From Dehalococcoidia bacterium (GTDB lineage: Bacteria > Chloroflexota > Dehalococcoidia > GIF9 > AB-539-J10), in the NCBI GenBank assembly GCA_018399375.1, contig JAGYOV010000037.1, forward strand, positions 1-7,825: 7,825 nucleotides of DNA, given 5' to 3'. A model generated the notes under the pieces. It searched no databases. It was given only the letters and a program-made list of their open reading frames with translations, and was not told the DNA's origin. A program made the translations under genes and the position numbers. Position 1 is the first letter of the stretch; every line of letters starts with the position of its first letter. Shown here piece by piece: positions 1-6,540 of the stretch.

Positions 1-228
1 TTTTGTGCAGGGAGAGTGAAAATAGATTATAAGGATGTCTCTGTGTTATCTCAATATGTTTCAGTCCGCGGCAAGATCGATTCGCGAACCAGGACAAGGG
101 CCTGTGCTAAGCATCAGCGAAGTCTAGCCCAGGCCATAAAGAGAGCTCGCTTTCTTGCTTTGTTGCCTTATGCCCCCAATCACATCTGGATGACGGGAGG
201 AGTAGGGCTGCGCAGGCCGATATCTTAA
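1..228 (+). CDS. rpsR: 30S ribosomal protein bS18, 5'-truncated by window edge
   Basis: bS18 is a small-subunit protein of the 30S platform that pairs with bS6. The frame is open from base 1, and the first codons give FCAGRVK followed by IDYKDV. This matches the bS18 core, in which a Cys-containing N-terminus precedes the IDYKDV block, so a GTG at 16 is an internal codon and the real start lies left of the window. Further bS18 signatures follow: RGKI, CAKHQR, then AIKRARFLALLPY. The C-terminal tail after ALLPY adds about 19 residues. The Cys seen at codon 2 is probably the end of a CxxC-type zinc motif found in many bS18 proteins, but the rest is not visible. The stop overlaps the rpmH ribosome binding site, suggesting coupled translation. 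By family habit rpsF and ssb may lie upstream; this is inference. Confidence 0.93.
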   Translation, partial: FCAGRVKIDYKDVSVLSQYVSVRGKIDSRTRTRACAKHQRSLAQAIKRARFLALLPYAPNHIWMTGGVGLRRPIS

Positions 229-233
229 AGGAG
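227..233 (+). promoter_or_regulatory. Ribosome binding site of rpmH, overlapping the rpsR stop codon
   Basis: AAAGGAG sits 4 bases before the ATG at 238 and shares its first two bases with the TAA of rpsR. It is the cleanest Shine-Dalgarno sequence at the left end and suggests that ribosomes finishing rpsR can reinitiate on rpmH. Confidence 0.7.
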
Positions 234-237
234 CCAG

Positions 238-378
238 ATGCCAAAGCGTACATATCAGCCAAAAAAGATCCCACGGAAGCGGAAGCTGGGTTTTCGTGCC
301 AAGATGGCCACTCGAGGGGGAAGGCGAATACTGAAGGCTCGGCGCCTGAAAGGGCGTTGGCAGTTGACGCCCGTTTAA
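238..378 (+). CDS. rpmH: 50S ribosomal protein bL34
   Basis: bL34 is a very small, highly basic protein that binds 23S rRNA in the large subunit. The 46-residue product begins MPKRTYQPKKIPRKRK and continues with GFRAKMATRGGRRIL and KARRLKGRW, the typical bL34 pattern (KRTYQP, a GFRxRM block, a GRR block, then ARRxKGR). The length is close to the family norm of about 44 to 47; the last residues (QLTPV) differ from the common KRLSA-like ending. The ATG follows AAAGGAG closely. rpmH normally lies just upstream of rnpA, as here, but usually downstream of dnaA/oriC; here its upstream neighbour is rpsR, 9 bp away. The gene was found by reading the frame directly, as it is below common ORF length cut-offs. 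Confidence 0.97.
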   Translation: MPKRTYQPKKIPRKRKLGFRAKMATRGGRRILKARRLKGRWQLTPV

Positions 379-386
379 CCTTGTCT

Positions 387-746
387 ATGAAAATGCCGGG
401 GTTGACCAAGCAAGCACAATATGTTCTGGTTTATAGGGGAGGTAGAACGTGGGTGAACTGGTTGCTGGTGATGAAAGTGTTGCCCAATGGTTTGGCTTGG
501 AGCAGATGGGGTTTTTCCATAACCAAGCGCGTGGGTAAAGCGGTGCAGCGCAATCATTTGAAGCGTCTGTTGAGAGAAATAACCAGATTGCAACCTGTGA
601 AGCCTGGATGGGATATCGTCATCATCGCGCGGCCTTGTGCTGTTGATGCTGATTATCATCGGCTGGAGGGAGCTATAACGGAGTTGTTGCAGAGAGCTCG
701 GTTGCTGGAAGATAGTAGTGAAAGACTTAGCGCTGGCCTTAATTGA
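387..746 (+). CDS. rnpA: Ribonuclease P protein component
   Basis: RnpA is the protein subunit of RNase P. It binds the 5' leader of precursor tRNAs and helps the catalytic RNA (rnpB, not in this window) cleave it. The diagnostic block is TKRVGKAVQRNHLKRLLRE, the RNR motif of the family (conserved RN..KR), preceded by the aromatic-rich strand region RTWVNWLLV and followed by PGWDIVIIARP. The length of 119 residues is usual. The chosen ATG at 387 lies 8 bp after the rpmH stop and places the typical short N-terminus before the LTKQAQYVLVY segment, but it has no clear Shine-Dalgarno sequence. TTG at 381 and TTG at 357 (129 residues, inside the rpmH end) are alternatives; the GAAAGGG before 357 is only 2 bases away, which is too close. 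The 3' end overlaps yidD. Confidence 0.94.
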   Translation: MKMPGLTKQAQYVLVYRGGRTWVNWLLVMKVLPNGLAWSRWGFSITKRVGKAVQRNHLKRLLREITRLQPVKPGWDIVIIARPCAVDADYHRLEGAITELLQRARLLEDSSERLSAGLN

Positions 747-927
747 GCTGTATCAGAGTACTATATCCAGGGTAACTCCTCACTCTTGCCGCTTTCAGCC
801 TACGTGCTCACAATATGCTTTTGAGGCAATTCAGAAATATGGGTTTTGGAAGGGAGGGTGGTTGGCATTTAAGCGGTTGGTGCGTTGTTCTCCTTTCTTC
901 AGAGGAGGATATGATCCAGTGCCTTAG
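718..927 (+). CDS. yidD: Membrane protein insertion efficiency factor YidD
   Basis: YidD is a small protein associated with the inner face of the cytoplasmic membrane that improves insertion of YidC/Sec clients. The 69 residues show the full family signature: an amphipathic N-terminus (LALALIELYQSTIS), CRFQPTCSQYA with two conserved Cys, the GGWLAFKRLVRCSPF block, and the ending GGYDPVP. The start is a GTG at 718, preceded by GGAAG at 707-711 with a 6-base gap. It lies inside the end of rnpA, giving a 29 bp overlap in a different frame, an arrangement typical of this gene pair that points to translational coupling. The downstream partner YidC is encoded one gene further on. Confidence 0.96.
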   Translation: MKDLALALIELYQSTISRVTPHSCRFQPTCSQYAFEAIQKYGFWKGGWLAFKRLVRCSPFFRGGYDPVP

Positions 928-948
928 GCCTGTTTCAAGGTAATTGTA

Positions 949-2094
949 ATGAAACGAAGTAAGAAATTGTTGTTCTTGGTTATGTTTTGTCTCCTGAGTC
1001 TTGGAGTAACTTCCTGTATGTCTGGCGGCACACAGCCTGCTCGGGGCTGGTCAGGAGTTGCCTTTGGAGGCGACGCTGTTTACACGGGTTCCATGGAAGG
1101 TGAGGTAATATCCGTGGGCCTGGATTCCAGAATAATGGCATGGACACATGAGTTTGGAAGCATGTCTTCCGGTGGCTTTATGTCGTGTGGGCAGACGAGT
1201 TCTCCTGTAGCTATATACGGTACTCCTGTTGTCACTGAAGAATTGGTTTATATTGGTATATATAGCGGCAAGATATATGCTCTGAATGCAATTACTGGCA
1301 AGGTGAGATGGGTTTATCCCAAGGAGGGCTCTATTGGCTCTGTTATAGGGAGCCCGGTGGTCGTCGGCGATATAGTTTATGCCAGCAGCTCTGATGGCAG
1401 AGTTTACGCTATGGATACTACTTACGGAGAACTTGAATGGAAGTCTGATGTGCTGGATGAGAAGTTGTGGGCGCCACCACTAGTTACTCAAGATGCTGTT
1501 TATGTGAGCACATTTGATGGGCATATCTATTCTTTGTCATTAAAAGATGGCTCTCTGTTGCCCTGGGTTTTTGAGTCCGAGGTTGGGTTTGTTTCCTCTA
1601 CTGTATTTTGCCGGGATCAAGACGTTGTAGTGATAGGGTCGTTTGATAATAGCCTTTATGCTGTGAGATATGGTGAAAGTGAGCCCGATTGGAGCTTCTC
1701 AGGAGATAGCTGGTTCTGGGCCTCTCCAGTAGCTCAAGATGGAATAGTGTATGCGGCCTGTCTTGATGGCAAGGTATATGCTATTAATTCTGATACGGGA
1801 GGGCTGGTCTGGGAGTTTGATAGTGAGGAACCCATAATAGCTTCTCCCGTGCTGGAAGATGGCAGGCTGGTGGTAGTCAATGAATCCGGGAACATATATG
1901 TTTTCGATATCAACTCCAGTACCGTCGATAACAATATGATGCCCATCAAGGCTATGTCCATTGAGGTAGAAGTTAAAGGGGCTTTTTGCCTTCACGATGG
2001 CGTGGTCTATGTGCGTGGTCAGAATAACGTCCTGTATGCGCTTGACATTGATAGGGGCATGATAGACTGGCAGTTGCCCCTGGATATTGAGTAG
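949..2094 (+). CDS. PQQ-like (BamB-like) eight-repeat beta-propeller lipoprotein
   Basis: A predicted extracytoplasmic lipoprotein of 381 residues. The N-terminus has a basic MKRSKK, a hydrophobic stretch (7-20) and a lipobox VTSC with the lipidated Cys at 23. The rest is a run of repeats of the form VY-x(4)-DG-(K/R)-(V/I)Y-A-(L/M/I)-x(5)-G-x(3)-W, starting near residues 43, 99, 142, 183, 226, 266, 307 and 352. Seven end in the expected Trp (65, 121, 164, 206, 248, 288, 374); the seventh unit is degenerate. Eight units agree with an eight-bladed quinoprotein-like fold, as in BamB and PQQ dehydrogenases. No catalytic or quinone-binding residues can be assigned, so enzyme activity should not be assumed. 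Blade 1 to 2 carries a Gly/Ser-rich insertion with C80. AAGG precedes the ATG by 8 bases; yidC follows after 11 bp. Its exact function is unknown; scaffold or chaperone work beside YidC is inference. Confidence 0.85.
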   Translation: MKRSKKLLFLVMFCLLSLGVTSCMSGGTQPARGWSGVAFGGDAVYTGSMEGEVISVGLDSRIMAWTHEFGSMSSGGFMSCGQTSSPVAIYGTPVVTEELVYIGIYSGKIYALNAITGKVRWVYPKEGSIGSVIGSPVVVGDIVYASSSDGRVYAMDTTYGELEWKSDVLDEKLWAPPLVTQDAVYVSTFDGHIYSLSLKDGSLLPWVFESEVGFVSSTVFCRDQDVVVIGSFDNSLYAVRYGESEPDWSFSGDSWFWASPVAQDGIVYAACLDGKVYAINSDTGGLVWEFDSEEPIIASPVLEDGRLVVVNESGNIYVFDINSSTVDNNMMPIKAMSIEVEVKGAFCLHDGVVYVRGQNNVLYALDIDRGMIDWQLPLDIE

Positions 2095-2105
2095 GAATCA
2101 TAATA

Positions 2106-2834
2106 ATGGCAGATTTGTGGGACTTAATTATCCTTAATCCCATGCTTAATGGTTTGATAGCCTTGAGTAGCATTCTGTTTGGTAGTTTTGGTGGGGCTAT
2201 TCTCGTTCTTACGGTAGTTGTCCGGTTGATACTATATCCCCTGACTATAAAGCAGACTAAATCCACCAAGGCCATGCAGGATTTGCAACCCAAGATTCAG
2301 GAGTTGCAGAAGAAATATGGCAAAAATCAACAAAAGCTTCAACAGGAGATGATGAAGCTCTACCGGGAAGCGGGGATAAACCCTGCTGGCTGTGTGTTGC
2401 CCCTTGTAATTCAGTTTCCCGTGTGGATTGCTCTATATCAGAGCATCATGAGGGCGCTGTTCACCACGCCGGAAAACTTGTTGGGGCTGGCCCAGCATTT
2501 ATACGATTCTTCAGTGATATCTCAGGCACTTCCTCTGAGTAGTCATTTCCTATGGCTTGATCTAGGAAGTCCTGATAGTACTCTTTTGCTGGCCGTGATC
2601 GTTGGTGGCACGATGTGGGTGCAACAGAAGATGACCACGACACCCGCCACGGACCCACGGCAACAATCTATGAATAGCATGATGCTGGTGATGATGCCTT
2701 TTATGTTTGCTATATTGACCATGATGTTCCCCAGCGGTCTGGCTCTATTTTGGGCAGCTTCCAACGTCATTGGCATTGCAATACAGTATAAGATCATGGG
2801 CTGGGGATATCTAAGAAGTTCTCGTCGAACTTGA
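2106..2834 (+). CDS. yidC: Membrane protein insertase YidC/Oxa1 family, short form
   Basis: YidC inserts and folds membrane proteins, alone or with SecYEG. The 242-residue product is the core insertase only: it has no large periplasmic domain as in Proteobacteria, and no signal peptide or lipobox as in Bacillus. Visible parts are an N-terminal hydrophobic helix (8-28); the first core membrane helix with the conserved groove arginine R40 in VVVRLILYPLT; a charged, coiled-coil-like cytoplasmic hairpin (52-88, KIQELQKKYGKNQQKL); the NPAGCVLPLVIQFPVWIALY helix (92-111); FLWLDLGSPD (148-157) leading into a third helix with WVQQKM; and the MMPFMF...FPSGLALFWAASN pair (195-220). The tail is short and basic. 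AGGA overlapping the previous stop serves as ribosome binding site. It is flanked by yidD (one gene before) and jag, its usual companions. Confidence 0.96.
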   Translation: MADLWDLIILNPMLNGLIALSSILFGSFGGAILVLTVVVRLILYPLTIKQTKSTKAMQDLQPKIQELQKKYGKNQQKLQQEMMKLYREAGINPAGCVLPLVIQFPVWIALYQSIMRALFTTPENLLGLAQHLYDSSVISQALPLSSHFLWLDLGSPDSTLLLAVIVGGTMWVQQKMTTTPATDPRQQSMNSMMLVMMPFMFAILTMMFPSGLALFWAASNVIGIAIQYKIMGWGYLRSSRRT

Positions 2835-2863
2835 TGTTTATAATAGAGTCAGAATAAAAAATG

Positions 2864-2890
2864 CTCTGGAGTGCTGGCGAAGCTCTAGAG
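2864..2890 (+). other. Candidate hairpin in the yidC-jag gap
   Basis: CTCTGGAG (2864-2871) can pair with CTCTAGAG (2883-2890) through seven Watson-Crick pairs and one G-U, with an 11-base loop. The same two copies can be read as a direct repeat GCTCTGGAG/GCTCTAGAG. There is no U-run after the stem, so it is not a standard intrinsic terminator; it could be an RNA processing or attenuation site, or chance. This 81 bp gap is the longest between + strand genes here. Confidence 0.25.
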
Positions 2891-2898
2891 TGTGGCCT

Positions 2899-2906
2899 GG
2901 AGGGAA
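2899..2906 (+). promoter_or_regulatory. Ribosome binding site deciding the jag start
   Basis: GGAGGGAA lies 9 bases before ATG 2916. It falls inside the longer frame that could open at GTG 2892, and so favours the ATG over the GTG. TTG 2910 would be only 3 bases from it. Confidence 0.6.
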
Positions 2907-2915
2907 GTCTTGAGT

Positions 2916-3446
2916 ATGGATAAAGAAGAGATGGAGCGCGCTGTTGGTGGAGATCAAGTAGCAGGAGAACGGGAGTTGTCTGGTGGCGAGTTGCCTCAGG
3001 AGGTCGCAGCTCGCACAGCTATGAGAGTTTTGGATACCCTGCTTAAGCTGATGGGAGTGAAGGGGGTAGTCAAGATTATATCGAGTGGTTTGCCCGTATT
3101 GTTGGATGTAGAGAGTGAGGAAATGGGGCTTCTAATTGGCCACAGGGGACAAACTTTGAGTTCTCTGGAATATATAACCAAGATCGTAGTTGCCGCACAG
3201 TTGAATACATGGGTTCCTCTATATATCGATGTTGCTGGTTATAAGAAGCGGCGCCAGGAAGCATTACAAAGGTTAGCCCTCTATCTGGCAAATCAGGTTG
3301 TTACAAGACAGCGAGATATGAGCCTGGAACCAATGCCGGCAAATGAGCGGCGCATTATACATGTAACCCTATCTGACCATCCCGATGTAGTGACCCGTAG
3401 CATCGGCAGTGGATCAGAGCGGAAAGTTATTATTTCCCCGCGATAG
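2916..3446 (+). CDS. khpB: Jag/KhpB family RNA-binding protein (KH-R3H)
   Basis: Jag/KhpB is a cytoplasmic RNA-binding protein, encoded beside yidC in many bacteria and linked in Firmicutes to cell division and elongation with partner KhpA. With ATG 2916 the product has 176 residues. Residues 1-30 are a short acidic leader. A type II KH domain follows (about 31-107) with the GxxG loop G75-H-R-G78 in LLIGHRGQTLSSLEYI. A basic linker (GYKKRRQEAL) leads to the R3H domain, with R145-x3-H149 in NERRIIHVTL and the end SERKVIISPR. The N-terminal Jag_N domain of Firmicute proteins is absent. GTG 2892 would add eight residues (MAWREVLS) but lacks a ribosome binding site. ileS starts 24 bp downstream. 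Confidence 0.93.
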   Translation: MDKEEMERAVGGDQVAGERELSGGELPQEVAARTAMRVLDTLLKLMGVKGVVKIISSGLPVLLDVESEEMGLLIGHRGQTLSSLEYITKIVVAAQLNTWVPLYIDVAGYKKRRQEALQRLALYLANQVVTRQRDMSLEPMPANERRIIHVTLSDHPDVVTRSIGSGSERKVIISPR

Positions 3447-3470
3447 CTATCTCCCGTAACGGAATAAACG

Positions 3471-6400
3471 ATGTTTGGTAAAGTCGACAGCAAAGTAAAC
3501 TTTCCTCGTATGGAAGAGGATATACTGCGGTTCTGGGAGGAACATGACATTTTCGCCAGAAGCGTTGAAACTAGACAGGAATCGGAGAGATTTGTCTTTT
3601 ATGAAGGGCCTCCTACTGCCAATGGTAACCCTGGTGTTCATCATGTACTGTCGCGCTTGTTTAAAGATGCGATTTGTCGTTATAAGACGATGAGAGGATA
3701 TTATGTGCCGCGTAAGGCGGGATGGGATACTCATGGGCTACCGGTAGAGCTTGAAGTAGAGCGCTCACTTGGTTTTACCAGTAAGGAACAGATTGAGAGT
3801 TATGGCGTAGCGAAGTTTAATCAGCGTTGCCGTCAAAGTGCTCTTGGTTATATTGCGGAGTGGGAGAGGATGACCAGGCGCATTGGTTATTGGTTGGATA
3901 TGGAACATCCTTATATAACCATGGACAACCACTATGTTGAATCCTGCTGGTGGATATTGAAAGAATTGTGGGATAAAAATCTGATCTACCAGGGATATAG
4001 AGTAACTCCTCATTGCCCTCGATGTGGCACTTCTCTTAGCTCTCATGAAGTTGCTCTTGGCTATAAGGACGATGTTGAGGATCCGTCAGTTTATGTTAAG
4101 TTCAGGGTGCGGCAGGAAACGATGTGCGATCGATTGGTGCAGCTCAGCTTGGATATGAGGATACCTGTATATTTACTAGCTTGGACAACCACGCCATGGA
4201 CGTTACCGGGCAATACTGGGCTGGCGGTAACTCCAGAAGCGGAGTATAGCTTGATGAATAGTGAGCATGAGATCTTGATCGTGGCCAGGGATCTTTTAGA
4301 TAGCGTAGGTCTTGAAGGTTACTCGGAGTCTGGAGTCATGCGAGGCGAAGATCTGGCAAATACGCGCTATGAGGCCCTGTTTAATCCCCACGATTTTGGT
4401 GTACCTCGTTTGAAATTGCCATCGCTGAATTTGCAGGAGTCAGAAGAGAACTTGTCTTATCCTGTAATTGGCGCAGATTTTGTTTCCCTGGAAGAAGGTA
4501 CTGGTATAGTCCATGTTGCTCCCGCTTTTGGAGAAGTTGATTTTGATGTTGGTATGTCTAAGGGGCTCGATTTTGTCCAGCCGGTGGATCTGTCGGGTGA
4601 AATCGTTGGCACCTATTCTTTCGCTGGGAAATTTGTTAAGGAGGCAGATTCGTTTATCCTCGACGACCTCAAGTCTCGAAATATGCTTTACCGTAGTGCA
4701 AGGATTGTACATACTTATCCTTTTTGCTGGCGTTGTGATTCTCCACTCCTTTACTATGCCAAGAGGTCATGGTATGTCAGGACGACGGAAGTAAAAGATC
4801 GCTTGCTCTCCGGAAATGATGAAGTTAATTGGTATCCTGCTTATATCAAGCAAGGGCGGTTTGGAAATTGGTTGGAGAACAATGTCGATTGGGCTTTTTC
4901 CCGCGAACGTTACTGGGGTACTCCACTTAACATCTGGCGTTGCTCTAACTGCGGAAAATATGAGTGCATTGGCAGCATCGACCAGTTAAAGAGCAAAGAA
5001 GGGCTCCAGGGGATGGAAGAGCCGCTAGAATTGCATCGTCCATGTGTCGATAAGATCTCTTTTTCCTGTACTGAATGTGGTTCTGTTATGCAAAGAGTTC
5101 CTGAAGTGATAGATTGCTGGTTTGATTCGGGAGCCATGCCAGTAGCTCAGTGGCATTATCCGTTTGAGAACAAAGAATTGTTCGAGAAAAACTTTCCCGC
5201 AGATTTTGTCTGTGAGGCTATAGATCAAACCAGGGGATGGTTTTACAGCTTGCATGCTATCTCTGTTTTGCTCTTCGATCAGCCTTGCTTCAAGAATGTT
5301 ATTTGTCTGGGCCATGTCGTCGATGCTAACGGTGATAAGATGAGTAAGTCGAAAGGCAACATTCTTGATCCCTGGATGTTGATTGATCGTTATGGGGCGG
5401 ATGCTTTGCGATGGTATATGCTTGCTTCTACTTCAGCAGAGGATAATCACCGTTTCTCCGAGAAAATGGTCTCTGAAACGGCGAGGAAATTTCTGTTAAC
5501 TTTGTGGAATGTCTATTCCTTTTTTGTACTCTATGCCAATATTGATCGTTTTGCTCCTCGGGTGTCAGGAGATTCTGACTATGGTTATAGAAACATCCTG
5601 GATATTTGGATCGTTTCCAGACTTAATCAGCTCATAGATGAAGTAACTAAGTCAATGGATAGCTATAACCCTACTCTGGCTGCCCGACAAGTTGAAAAAT
5701 TCGTTGATGTTCTCTCTAATTGGTACGTCCGGAGAAGCCGACGGCGATTTTGGAAGAGTGAAAACGATGAGGATAAACTAAACGCGTATGCCACGCTGTA
5801 TCAGTGTTTGGTGACGTTGTCCCAGCTCTTGGCTCCCTTTACTCCTTTTGTAGCTGAGGAGCTATATCGGAATCTGGTGCTTGCATTTAATTCTCAGGCT
5901 GCTGAGAGCGTTCATCTGGCGAATTTCCCGCAGGCTGATGAAACTAAGGTTGATGTCGTGCTGAATAGAGACGTGGAGTTAACTATGAAAATAGCTAGTC
6001 TGGGGAGGGCGGCGCGGGCCAGAGCAGGAATTAAGGTGCGCCAGCCCTTGTTAAAGGCGATAATTGGAGGTTTATCTGAAGAAGAAAGAAAATCTATCAC
6101 TCGACTAGCTGACGATATCGTGGGGGAAATAAATGTCAAGGACATAGAATTCTCCGGGGAATTAGAGCCTCAAGGTTTGCCTGGGGATGTTGTATCCCGT
6201 GATGCTCAGTACTGGGTAGCGGTGGATACCACGTTATCACCAGCACTTATCGGTGAGGGGATAAGCAGAGAAATTGTGCGGCGCGTTCAAAATATGCGGC
6301 GCACTGCTGCTCTTGATATCGCCGATCATATTATTATCTACTATCAATGTGGCGAGCAGCTTGGAAGAGTTATGTTGGATTTCGCTGACTATATACAACA

Positions 6401-6521
6401 GGAAACTCTTTCTAGAGAACTAGTTAATGGCTATCCTTCTGATGGTGATGCTCATGCCGAGGAGCATAATATTTCAGGAGATAAGCTCTCTCTGGCAATA
6501 AAGAAAGTACAGGATGTTTAA
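3471..6521 (+). CDS. ileS: Isoleucyl-tRNA synthetase, type 2 (IleRS2-like), with GVHH in place of HIGH
   Basis: A cytoplasmic class I synthetase that joins isoleucine to tRNA-Ile and hydrolyses mischarged valine. The 1016 residues are near the usual length. In order: the nucleotide-binding fold with PPTANGNPGVHH, where the HIGH position (55-58) reads G-V-H-H; AGWDTHGLPVELEVE; a CPRC knuckle (C182, C185); the CP1 editing domain with WTTTPWTLPGN (238-248) and GTGIVHVAPAFGEVDFD (343-359, candidate editing Asp at 357); a CWRC knuckle (C419, C422); CSNC and CTEC (491/494, 533/536), likely the second zinc site; CWFDSG; the KMSKS loop (623-627) intact; then the helical anticodon-binding region with NWYVRRSRRRFW, and a C-terminal domain. 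PPTAN, the paired zinc knuckles and AGWDTHGLPVE resemble Thermus-type and eukaryote-like type 2 enzymes rather than E. coli IleRS1. The ATG has only a weak GGA upstream. It ends 19 bp before the convergent htrA stop. Confidence 0.97.
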   Translation: MFGKVDSKVNFPRMEEDILRFWEEHDIFARSVETRQESERFVFYEGPPTANGNPGVHHVLSRLFKDAICRYKTMRGYYVPRKAGWDTHGLPVELEVERSLGFTSKEQIESYGVAKFNQRCRQSALGYIAEWERMTRRIGYWLDMEHPYITMDNHYVESCWWILKELWDKNLIYQGYRVTPHCPRCGTSLSSHEVALGYKDDVEDPSVYVKFRVRQETMCDRLVQLSLDMRIPVYLLAWTTTPWTLPGNTGLAVTPEAEYSLMNSEHEILIVARDLLDSVGLEGYSESGVMRGEDLANTRYEALFNPHDFGVPRLKLPSLNLQESEENLSYPVIGADFVSLEEGTGIVHVAPAFGEVDFDVGMSKGLDFVQPVDLSGEIVGTYSFAGKFVKEADSFILDDLKSRNMLYRSARIVHTYPFCWRCDSPLLYYAKRSWYVRTTEVKDRLLSGNDEVNWYPAYIKQGRFGNWLENNVDWAFSRERYWGTPLNIWRCSNCGKYECIGSIDQLKSKEGLQGMEEPLELHRPCVDKISFSCTECGSVMQRVPEVIDCWFDSGAMPVAQWHYPFENKELFEKNFPADFVCEAIDQTRGWFYSLHAISVLLFDQPCFKNVICLGHVVDANGDKMSKSKGNILDPWMLIDRYGADALRWYMLASTSAEDNHRFSEKMVSETARKFLLTLWNVYSFFVLYANIDRFAPRVSGDSDYGYRNILDIWIVSRLNQLIDEVTKSMDSYNPTLAARQVEKFVDVLSNWYVRRSRRRFWKSENDEDKLNAYATLYQCLVTLSQLLAPFTPFVAEELYRNLVLAFNSQAAESVHLANFPQADETKVDVVLNRDVELTMKIASLGRAARARAGIKVRQPLLKAIIGGLSEEERKSITRLADDIVGEINVKDIEFSGELEPQGLPGDVVSRDAQYWVAVDTTLSPALIGEGISREIVRRVQNMRRTAALDIADHIIIYYQCGEQLGRVMLDFADYIQQETLSRELVNGYPSDGDAHAEEHNISGDKLSLAIKKVQDV

Positions 6522-6540
6522 AGGGGCGTTTACGTTGTTG

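Noticed and set aside
16..18. GTG 16 as the true start of rpsR.
   Set aside because: The upstream codons FCAGR continue the bS18 alignment, including the conserved Cys region, so the gene enters from outside the window.
107..409. - strand frame of about 100 codons opposite rpsR, rpmH and rnpA.
   Set aside because: It is antisense to three clearly recognised genes, shows no family motif, and has no ribosome binding site.
949..2094. PQQ-dependent dehydrogenase.
   Set aside because: The repeat fold is shared, but at 381 residues it is much shorter than such enzymes, and I see no quinone or calcium site or cytochrome partner nearby.
4440..4794. Frames on both strands inside ileS, up to 93 codons.
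   Set aside because: They lie wholly within the catalytic and editing regions of an intact synthetase and carry no recognisable domain.
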